Below, piece after piece: positions 59,101 through 64,000 of a stretch of 64,000 bases of DNA. Numbering within the stretch: position 1 is the stretch's first letter; every line of letters begins with the position of its first letter. The stretch is from assembly GCF_001039355.2 (NCBI RefSeq), contig NW_019775802.1, forward strand, positions 248,001 through 312,000, written 5' to 3'. The position numbers and the translations under genes are program-made. This stretch comes from Lingula anatina (taxonomy: Eukaryota > Brachiopoda > Lingulata > Lingulida > Lingulidae). The notes beneath the pieces are model-generated. The model was given only the letters and a program-made list of their open reading frames with translations, did not search any database and was not told where the DNA came from.

Positions 59101-59525
59101 TTAACAATGATTATTACTCATCTCCACTTTGAGGCTTGCTTTAAAATAACAAAATTAAAACTCAAAAACAAGATTACATATGAATTACATTTGTCATTTG
59201 TGATAATGGGAGTGTCAAAATTTCCAGGAAAATTAAATAGTTCAATATAAAGGTTCAATGCTTACTGTGTTACTTGAAAAAAATGCTTTGGATTAAACAA
59301 AACGTAACAACCTTATACTGTTATGCAGTCTGGTCAATCCCAGCCTGTAAGCTATACTAATTTCAGCCAATGAAAACCTAAAAGCTTACATTTCCAGGCA
59401 CCTTTTTCTACCATGATCTACCACCAAGGTTTAAAAAGAAGCTGCTTGAAGGAGATTATTACAAAGATGAACCAGATGAGGACTTTGATGAAAACTTTGA
59501 TGAACCGATCTATGATGAAGCATAA
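27791..59525 (+). CDS. HELZ2: HELZ2-like TPR/zinc-finger helicase-RNB exoribonuclease
   Basis: One large gene. ATG 27791 is the first in-frame start in an exon whose acceptor is at 27719; an earlier ATG (27724) hits a stop within 15 codons. Coding exons: 27791-28012, 28338-28374, 29076-29182, 30163-30369, 31541-31610, 31782-31933, 32371-32445, 32952-33534, 33812-34097, 34790-35006, 35223-35369, 35497-36005, 36290-36745, 37347-37547, 37870-38602, 38880-38964, exon 17 (45333-50786 minus a 1,658-base duplicated stretch), 51035-51141, 51607-51885, 52118-52252, 52366-53021, 54472-54708, 54953-55154, 55415-55606, 57536-57777, 58019-58172, 58400-58567, 58772-58882, 59398-59525. All junction phases agree; stop TAA 59523-59525; about 3,500 codons. 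Domain order: TPR, CCCH/C2H2/CCCH zinc fingers, SF1 helicase 1, RNB nuclease, SF1 helicase 2. Known: human HELZ2 (about 2,650 residues) is an interferon-induced nuclear-receptor coactivator with RNB nuclease activity. Two single-N joins disrupt the assembled reading frame. The HELZ2 name is by architecture; strict orthology is untested. Confidence 0.85.
29597..29743. mobile_element. MITE of the 'gtccgaaggttc' family in a helicase intron
   Basis: Termini GGCCATAGCAATAGTCCGAAGG and the inverted GGAGGTGTCTTGATAGTATGAAGG match the two different ends of the 16607-17509 element. The interior (CTTCGGACCAAGGAACCC, TTGATTAAAAAAC) matches the copy at 27510-27650. No clear target duplication. Confidence 0.65.
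32620..32938. mobile_element. MITE with about 110-bp TIRs next to exon 8 splice site
   Basis: The left arm (32620-32735) and right arm (32823-32938) are inverted copies; the shared core GACCGCTTAATCCTGTAATGG is intact in both, and GCTAGCTGGT and GCCATTCAG blocks occur near each end. The spacer is about 90 bases. The element ends 13 bases before the AG acceptor of exon 8 (exon starts at 32952). Confidence 0.8.
32952..35006 (+). CDS. Helicase gene exons 8-10: CCCH, C2H2 and CCCH zinc fingers
   Basis: Exon 8 (32952-33534) begins with a Ser-rich linker, then a C-x2-C cluster ('CGQCYKEDHKR') and a CCCH finger 'CKYLNTKWGCIKKACNYAH'. Exon 9 (33812-34097) holds a C2H2-like finger ('CGVCCKKW...EFDKHLNSEKH'). 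Exon 10 (34790-35006) completes a second CCCH-like cluster ending 'NFCQHAHSREELKEWEER'. The exon 9 donor is CA|GTTAGT, required by the phase of exon 10. CCCH fingers in HELZ-family proteins are RNA-binding (family knowledge), fitting the RNA helicase and RNase domains downstream. Confidence 0.8.
35223..38964 (+). CDS. Helicase gene exons 11-16: beta linker and SF1 helicase 1
   Basis: Exons 11-13 encode a beta-rich linker ('GRTLQWNFQVKIKDK', 'QKVYLLRDRFRSHFHFI', 'FGVEFTSHGQQGAFDQW') as found before the first helicase in HELZ-type proteins. Exon 14 has Walker A 'GPSGSGKS'. Exon 15 has the motif II region 'HVIIDGMDKANE', which lacks the normal D-E. Exon 16 leads to the motif V/VI segment in exon 17 ('VFACARLHIVVFGD' at 40714-40755 and 45446-45487). 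With motif II and the first Arg of motif VI changed, this domain probably does not hydrolyse ATP efficiently (inference). Confidence 0.8.
39632..40449. mobile_element. TIR element carrying a copy of a helicase exon (copy 1)
   Basis: Inverted ends GGCTTCATTCACATGGAAAGTC and the reverse complement, each flanked by TAA (39629-39631, 40450-40452). Long inverted arms share GCGGTAT, GATCACGGTCTGTGCCCTGA and GTAATTACTGGCAGCGCGAG. Between the arms, 39887-40161 is a near-perfect copy of host exon 15 sequence (38225-38501). Ends of this form with a TAA target duplication fit PIF/Harbinger-like elements (inference); no transposase is present. Confidence 0.8.
39887..40161 (+). pseudogene. Captured exon 15 fragment, shorter allele
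   Basis: About 275 bases from 'cvspsvhvtprs' codons to 'gletpqg', colinear with exon 15 of the same gene. No splice sites of its own. It is truncated relative to the copy at 44447-44857 by a deletion with ACTT at its edges. Confidence 0.8.
41035..43522 (+). pseudogene. Second copy of helicase exons 13(partial)-16
   Basis: Exon equivalents 41035-41306 (5' truncated at the N), 41907-42107, 42431-43163 and 43438-43522, with the same splice sites as copy 1. Protein differences are few (for example ISGG/ISDG, EVVQ/EVKQ, KRLS/RKLS). Frames are intact. This is therefore probably the second allele of a single-copy region rather than a decayed gene; it is labelled pseudogene because, as assembled, it cannot be used. 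Confidence 0.6.
44193..45178. mobile_element. TIR element carrying a helicase exon-intron copy (copy 2)
   Basis: Same element as 39632-40449 in the duplicated segment, with TAA at each side (44190-44192, 45179-45181). It carries 44447-44857, which matches exon 15 from 38225 through the exon 15 donor and about 35 bases of the following intron. A 166-base element segment (cagcgtaattac... to ...gaatctcctc) lies on both sides of the captured DNA as a direct repeat. A 2-base loss (gaagacagctg against gaagacatagctg) shifts the frame. Confidence 0.8.
45333..47255 (+). CDS. Helicase exon 17, first assembled part (ends at N)
   Basis: Starts at acceptor 45331-45332 in phase with exon 16. Encodes the helicase 1 motif V/VI end ('GTQFESALLSTVRTPR', 'ACARLHIVVFGD'), a Lys-rich linker and most of the RNB N-terminal half. 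45599-47255 is repeated at 47257-48913 with a single difference noticed (45760 A, 47418 G). After the N the frame runs into a stop, so only 45333-45598 need be kept when joined to 47257. Confidence 0.85.
47257..50786 (+). CDS. Helicase exon 17, remainder: RNB exoribonuclease domain
   Basis: Single long exon, open from 47257 to the donor at 50786 (cagatag|gtatgt, phase 2). The RNB signature 'TIDPPRAKDLDDALSVE' (about 48385-48435) keeps the four Asp of the RNase II/R active site, and the second signature 'YTRFTSPIRRYIDIVVHR' (about 49355-49410) supplies the conserved Arg. Together these predict a competent 3'-5' exoribonuclease (family knowledge). The region after about 49600 is a long post-RNB linker ('HVHLCMQHRADPVDAFCKL') leading to helicase 2. 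No S1 domain is recognised. Confidence 0.9.
51035..53021 (+). CDS. Helicase gene exons 18-21: SF1 helicase 2, RecA1 half
   Basis: Exon 19 begins with an acidic coiled segment ('EEERLAWKEAEDERIEKMKQ') then 'NPRQKDACKEAL' (Q-motif-like). Walker A is split by an intron: GPPG in exon 19, TGKS in exon 20. Exon 21 carries motif II 'VDESGMCVEAE', motif III 'VILIGDHKQLRPI' and 'LDFQYRM'. All residues expected for ATP hydrolysis by Upf1-like SF1 helicases are present, unlike helicase 1. Acceptors and donors agree in phase throughout. Confidence 0.88.
53070..53115. repeat. Poly-T tract of about 45 bases in intron 21
   Basis: A run of T directly followed by CAGCTAAAG, superficially a strong acceptor. 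No coding exon follows, so it is treated as a homopolymer tract, possibly a retroposon poly(A) tail in reverse orientation. Confidence 0.6.
53753..54403. mobile_element. 640-bp TIR element in intron 21
   Basis: The left end (AGTAGAGAGTACCAGAGGAG...CAGGATTGTGCCGGAAGTG) is inverted at the right end (54350-54403: CACTTCCAGCACAATCCTG...TCTCC...GTACCCTCTATT). TIRs are about 38 bases with a few mismatches. The interior is unrelated non-coding sequence with two TGACGTCA-like motifs near the left end. The class and target duplication were not determined. Confidence 0.65.
54472..57640 (+). CDS. Helicase gene exons 22-25: first RecA2 module
   Basis: Exon 22: 'HPDICHFPSWEFYDGEL' then 'YKFLHIEGKQE'. Exon 23: 'YDILTSRDGLKIPPTNIMIL' followed by 'TQYPAQ' (motif IV; the usual Arg is replaced by Pro). 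Exon 24: 'WDIVIFSAVCS' (motif V region) and 'QICDVAYRRARKKIIMIG' in place of the usual VALTRAR motif VI. The first part of exon 25 (57536-57640) is the normal post-motif-VI tail 'GNKTLLKCDKTW'. This RecA2 half pairs with the RecA1 half in exons 18-21, but several motifs are eroded. The donor of exon 24 is ATAG|GTTGTT. Confidence 0.8.
56108..57216. mobile_element. Nested palindromic element(s) in intron 24
   Basis: The left end TACCCCCATCACACTAGAGG and right end GTGTGACGGGGGTATA are inverted. Within this, 56120-56270 forms a long imperfect hairpin with 56640-56850 (shared blocks ACAATTCTTTGTGC, ATTTTTACCCATTCTTGTGGC, CACACTAGAGG). A third end-like sequence, GCCCCCGTCAAACTTATTCG, lies at 56395. 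This suggests one element inside or fused to a related one. Many 'gcattctaaatattc' variants fill it. Non-coding. Confidence 0.65.
57641..59525 (+). CDS. Helicase gene exons 25-29: second RecA2 module and acidic tail
   Basis: The second part of exon 25 restarts the RecA2 pattern ('RYKFLHLEGEEE'). Exon 26 (58019-58172) has 'DILTSKTGLNVPPSTIMIL' and motif IV 'SQYRAQ' with Arg. Exon 27 (58400-58567) has 'GEWDIVIFTTVCS' and a canonical motif VI 'INVALTRARKCLIIIG'. Exon 28 (58772-58882) has the terminal 'GNQKLLKCDKVW' and 'GCVMNAEEF'. Exon 29 (59398-59525) ends in an acidic tail rich in D, E and F. Exon sizes and phases mirror exons 22-25, showing an internal exon duplication. This copy keeps the catalytic motifs. 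Confidence 0.85.
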
Positions 59526-60511
59526 GGTGTGCAATAACAAGTGTCTCAATATGACTCAAAGACAGTGGTGAAAATGGAACCCGTTAAAAAGATCAGAAAC
59601 AGTTTTTCAGTGGATTTCTTTTAGTGATATTATTTTTTATTAAGATGTAAAAAAATTTGAAGGGCACAAGTATCAAAAGTTATTTGTATTTTTAGAAAAA
59701 TAAGAGAAAAATCTGTAAGATCAATTAAGGGAGACAGTTTTCTATATTTGTCACTTTATACTAAGTAAGTGTACATATGGGATTGTACATTAAATTTGTA
59801 TTCTTAGTACCTCCCCATTTTTATAACATCTTTATCCATGTTCATGGAAGTCATTCAGATATTTAAAGTCAAAAGGTGTCAAATGGAATGCTTTAATTCT
59901 AGCATTATTGTTTTTCAAAGTAAATTTAAGGTAACTATTTGCAATATGACCAATTTCAAAAAATCTTAAATTAGATTTTATATTTGTAAATAATGGCATG
60001 TTGCCTGAATTTAAGTATTTTGTAAGGGAAAATTTCTGTTTTGTTTAAAAATAATTTTGTCAGTCTTTTTTAGATTTTTTAACCTTACAATTTTCAATGC
60101 ATATGTTTTATACATGTATACCAAAGTTTGTCAAGTTAATTATTAAGTTCACACCAATTTTACAATTTGACTTGATTCCTTTGAACAAATTCCTACTTAA
60201 TACATTCCAATTCATGATCAACTGAACAAAATCATTTTTTTTTTCATCCCAAAGTTTTTAAAGACCTTTTTTATATATGCTTTTTCACTAGAATAGCAAA
60301 CTTTAAGGCATATGACCATTGCGTACACATGATTAAGTGGTCATGTAAAATCTTTTCTACTTGAAATCTTATCTACTTAAATTTTTTTTATTACTTAATG
60401 ATTGACAAACGTTAAATTTCATTTATTCATTTATTTTGCTTGTTTGTAAAGTTGAAAACAAGGTGCATTTTACAGCTGTCTGTGAACAACTTATGAAGAC
60501 ACAAGAATAAA
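59526..60511 (+). promoter_or_regulatory. 3' UTR of the helicase gene with AATAAA signal
   Basis: AT-rich non-coding DNA after the stop; AATAAA at 60506-60511 in AAGAATAAATTG. No ORF of interest. Confidence 0.4.
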
Positions 60512-61699
60512 TTGAAATCTGTACATAAAACTCAACCCCAAGATTTGTTTTGTGATACCACTTTCTTTAGCAATATAAATTTCAATGTAAATACATCAAC
60601 TTATTGTCACTATTTAAAGAATGTCTTTCTTCAAACCAATTTGAAATTTATATATTATGTGATGTCTAACACACTGGTATTGACTATTAGTTTAGTCCTG
60701 TACCATATTCCACTGCTGGCTGCTACACAGAACCTGATTCTCCTTTTTTTCTTTTCTGCCTGATCCCATAGTGATAACAGTTGAATATTCCCAAGCAATA
60801 ATGCCTCAAGTTTTTGTTTTAACTCATCAAATGCTTTCTTTCAACTGCAAGGGAGTAACAACAGCTGTATAATAAAACAATGTCATAATTTCTTGCTTTC
60901 ACCCCTCCTCCCAGATAAGTCATTTGCATGCTTTCCAGTCCCTATAACTGCCTCTCAAATGTTTAATACCAGTATGTTTTTGCTCTCTTTCTCTTCTCTT
61001 CTATACCCATGTTTTCCATGAGTTCTTCTTCAAAATATTTAAGTGATGGTTTATAAGTTATTTTCATCAAATCAGAATTCTTTGTATCTTTGTCAGGTGA
61101 TTCTAAAATTGAAAAAGAAGTAAATAAGTTGATTTTTCTTTACACACTATTAATACCCCCCCCCCCCCATACTACATTTAACACTAATTTTATGTAAAAT
61201 GTTCACAACCAATCAAATGTCTATAGATGATATACAGATCGGTTTTGACTGTGGCTGATGCAATATAAGTTGTAGCATATGGGTGTTAAAATGCCTGCTT
61301 AGGACTCGTCTGAATTTACATAATATACTTAATAATTTGAAGATGGGCACATACCAATTTGTTTATAATGTACATATTAATAAATAGTTTTTCTAACACC
61401 TTTCTCAGAGAGTAAGACTGAGTTCCCATCGATCTGACAGGATCGGTCCATCTCCACGGGGTTTCTCGCTAAATTGCTTTCAGCTTAAGTGGCTCAGATG
61501 TCTGGGACGCCTACTAAAGCTGCTAAACGATTGTTAATTACCTCTTATCAGCTTCAGTAGGCGTGACAGACATCTAAGCTGCTCAAATAAATTGCAATTA
61601 AGCGAGAATCCCCTTGGAGATTGTTTGATCCAAAGTTAGTACGATAGGGTCTGGGAATGGTCTCTAAAACACTGCAATGGTAATGTACTGCATACTTAC
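60512..61699. other. Convergent intergenic region / MRPL24 3' side
   Basis: No coding exon is recognised. The expected last exon of MRPL24 (minus strand) should lie here or beyond but was not found. Contains a C10 homopolymer (about 61147) and the palindromic element at 61420-61665. Confidence 0.5.
61420..61665. mobile_element. Palindromic MITE next to an MRPL24 exon
   Basis: An imperfect inverted repeat over about 240 bases: the left blocks ATCTCCACGGGGTTTCTCGC and AGATGTCTGGGACGCCTACT are mirrored at 61625-61560 by TCTCCAAGGGGATTCTCGC and AGATGTCTGTCACGCCTACT. Outer ends GAGTTCCCATCGATC and GATAGGGTCTGGGAATG are loosely inverted. A weakly similar string (TTCCCAACGAAACTATC...GATTCTCAC) sits at 16875-16930, so a family is possible. 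Confidence 0.6.
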
Positions 61700-63281
61700 C
61701 AGCATACTGACTGGGTATAACAAAGTCTTCCAATTGCTGAGCTCCTGATGGTAGTGGTATTACCCTCCCTGACCTGCTGGACACCCTGACCTCATTGCCT
61801 TCCTCATCATAGCGCCATTCAAAGTCTGTCGGCTGCCTGGAGTGACAGATTATGCAAATAACATGGCATGTATTATGACAAGATATGTTTCCTTTCACCA
61901 AATAAATAAATAAAACTATTCTTGCATACTCATTCATTTTTTTAAAAGAAAAAAAAACATTTTACAAACTGATATTTAACTTGGGAGGCTAAAAAGATTA
62001 ATCTATGCTTATAAAAAATCTAAAATAAGTCTATCAATAAAATTATATTAAAACTGATTCTTTGTCTAAATTTTCTGCTCCTTTATGTAAAAATAGTGGG
62101 ACCAGTCATTGATCTATTACCATTGTTTACAAAGGTCAGAAAGGTCAAAAACTCATTAAAAATAAAACGAAGATAAATTAGAAATTGGGCTGCCAACACT
62201 TGCATGTCTGAGGGGTCAACAAGTTTCACATGTTCTGTAACCAACAGTGGCTGCTCTTCACGAGTGAGTTCAGGTGGATCAGAAGCGTCATCCGACAACT
62301 GGTTTTCCACAAATTTCTGTAAAATAAAAAGGTAGTATGCCTGTCAAAGGGCAGAAGTATCTATATAATAAGAGAGTAGAGGCCCATCTTTGGTCCTGCT
62401 AATCTTGGCTGCAGTGAATACCTGTGCTAGGCCATCGTGCACAAATGATCCATTTACTCATGACAGTGTCAAAGAAGTGTCACATCCATTTTACTGCTTT
62501 CTGAACCTCTATTTGCAAGTGGACACCATTCGGTGGGAGGTGTTCACTGAAGAGTCGCTGACAGCAAAATTACCAGCGAAGTACCTATTTTTAGTGTGTA
62601 AGCATGAAATGTTTATGTACAGCAGATGGCACAGCGGAACATGGTCTAAGAGCACCCTAAGCTTCAGAGATTACTTAAAAAACAAACCTCTACATTACAG
62701 CACACCTCTACTGTTTCAAGTTACAGCAGAGCAATGATATAATGTTCAGGTTTATTTCAAGTTCTCTCTTAAGCTCAAGGTGACACCCCAATACTCCGAC
62801 AGCATTTTTGTCGAGCACCTGCTCATTTAACTGGGGGCTGGACCAAACTGACACATTGTTGTACGACTGTCTGATGATCTATTACAGACTTTTGGATAGT
62901 TTTAAATAGAGCTTTATTTGTAACATAATGCTAGGAATCATTTCAGTAAATTAATCTTAATAACTGTTTGATTGTAAGCACCATTTCAAAATCTGTCAAT
63001 AAATAAATTTAATCTGATACATGTACAACTAACGGGGTTCAAACGATTAAACATGGCATATACATGTGTACACGATGGTTATCAATCATAAAAATCTTCA
63101 TAAGACAGTGAATTCACTTTTTTTTTTTCAAATTGAAAAGTCCCTGGTAACATACACATATGTATGTATATGTATATATACTTACACAGTTGAGACCTTC
63201 CACAAAGACCCAGTTGCGTTCTGGCCACACACTATTTACAATGCCAATTTTTCCAGCATCTTTTCCTTCCAGTACATAAAC
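61700..63281 (-). CDS. MRPL24: MRPL24, mitochondrial large-subunit ribosomal protein, internal exons
   Basis: Minus strand; three in-phase exons: 63281-63186, 62316-62200 and 61832-61700. The first encodes the KOW motif '[20 protein letters not shown]' and '[11 protein letters not shown]'. The second has '[18 protein letters not shown]'. The third has '[20 protein letters not shown]' and 'SGRVIPLP'. These match the mitochondrial uL24 family, an early-assembling component of the large mitoribosomal subunit that binds rRNA near the exit tunnel. The third exon acceptor is the second of two AGs (ccaggcag), chosen by phase. Its donor (gctg|gtaagt, phase 1) leads to a C-terminal exon not found in the window; the N-terminal, mitochondrial-targeting exon lies beyond 64000 or is unrecognised. 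Convergent with the helicase gene. Confidence 0.85.
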
Positions 63282-64000
63282 CTGCCAAGAAAGGGTAGCA
63301 TCTTAATGCACTGCAAAATCACAGGGATTCAAGTATTTGAAAATGAATTAAAGTCAGTCATACATAAGCTAATTACAAGCTGAAATGTCAGACATAAGGT
63401 AATGGGTCTCAGAAAATCACACGTAATTGTCCCTATTGTAAAACCTTTGCAGCACTGCAACACAAAAGTAGGCCAATTGCTCATTTGGACAAAATATTGA
63501 TATTTAATATATTTAAAAAAAAAATATATATATATATATATGACAGTCTATGTAAAAATATATATGATGTAACAGGGCAAGAACTAAGTCATATTCATAT
63601 TGTAGTAAAACGATGTCAACAATGTGAGGAAAAGGTGTCAACCTGCAGCTATCTTGAACTCAGATGCAAAAGAGTGATAAATACAGATGTCACAGGGATG
63701 ACTATATTTTTGCTCAGGGAATTCTCAATATTTCAATAACAATAAACAGAAAATACCATAACTATAGCTATACTGTGTACCTGTGCTTGAATGCCTACTT
63801 ATTTGCAAATTAAGGATTGATATATACTTCATAGCTCTATGTATTTTCCAACAAGATCGATGTCAGACTATAAATAATGTGTTTAACTGTATGTGAAACT
63901 AATACAGCACTATTAAATCTAAATTTATGAGTGCCTGTACATCCTCCACTACAGCATTTTAGTCTGTTACAATTATCATTTATTTTATTATCCGGGGAGG
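63282..64000. other. MRPL24 upstream intron, nothing recognised
   Basis: AT-rich, with an (AT)n microsatellite at about 63526-63541. No minus-strand exon with MRPL24-like coding is seen before the window ends. Confidence 0.5.

Noticed and set aside
62390-62737. 115-codon plus-strand ORF inside the MRPL24 region
   Set aside because: It starts at an arbitrary ATG, matches no domain I recognise, has no splice partners and lies within an intron of the opposite-strand gene; most likely chance.

Overview
The window is nuclear DNA from an animal, not a microbe: genes are split into many short exons with GT-AG introns, base composition is AT-rich, and short inverted-repeat (MITE-like) elements are dense. 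Gene content (ciliary EF-hand protein, SUGP1 splicing factor, a TPR/CCCH HELZ2-like helicase-exoribonuclease, MRPL24) and repeat style suggest a marine invertebrate such as a mollusc, another spiralian, or an invertebrate deuterostome. I cannot fix the species. The assembly has one 313-base gap (17130-17442) and four isolated single Ns (22545, 26538, 41033, 47256).

Layout. 242-4696 (+): last eleven exons of an EFCAB5-like gene (EF-hand plus GAF-like domain). 6490-13840 (+): a complete SUGP1 (SF4) gene of about 1,010 codons with an unusually long Pro/Gln-rich exon, one SURP domain and a G-patch. 14.6-27.7 kb: no recognisable host gene; transposon-derived DNA including a long foldback element, an 8-bp-TSD element that contains the assembly gap, a palindromic array element, an orphan zinc-finger ORF and a 1.7 kb terminal-inverted-repeat element. 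27791-59525 (+): one very large HELZ2-like gene (29 exons, about 3,500 codons after removing duplicated assembly segments) with TPR, CCCH and C2H2 zinc fingers, SF1 helicase 1, RNB exoribonuclease, and SF1 helicase 2 with a duplicated second RecA half. 61700-63281 (-): internal exons of MRPL24, convergent with the helicase gene; neither end of MRPL24 is visible.

The main caution is that three segments are repeated immediately after a single N (26103-26537, 36474-41032, 45599-47255). Two of these joins lie inside helicase exons and break the reading frame, so the apparent internal duplications are most simply explained as unmerged haplotypes or untrimmed contig overlaps. The most interesting biology is (i) a tandem three-exon duplication of the RecA2 half of helicase 2, with a decayed and an intact motif VI; (ii) a TAA-flanked terminal-inverted-repeat element in a helicase intron that carries a DNA-level copy of an exon plus intron from the same gene; and (iii) several intronic MITEs, one ending 13 bases before a 3' splice site.
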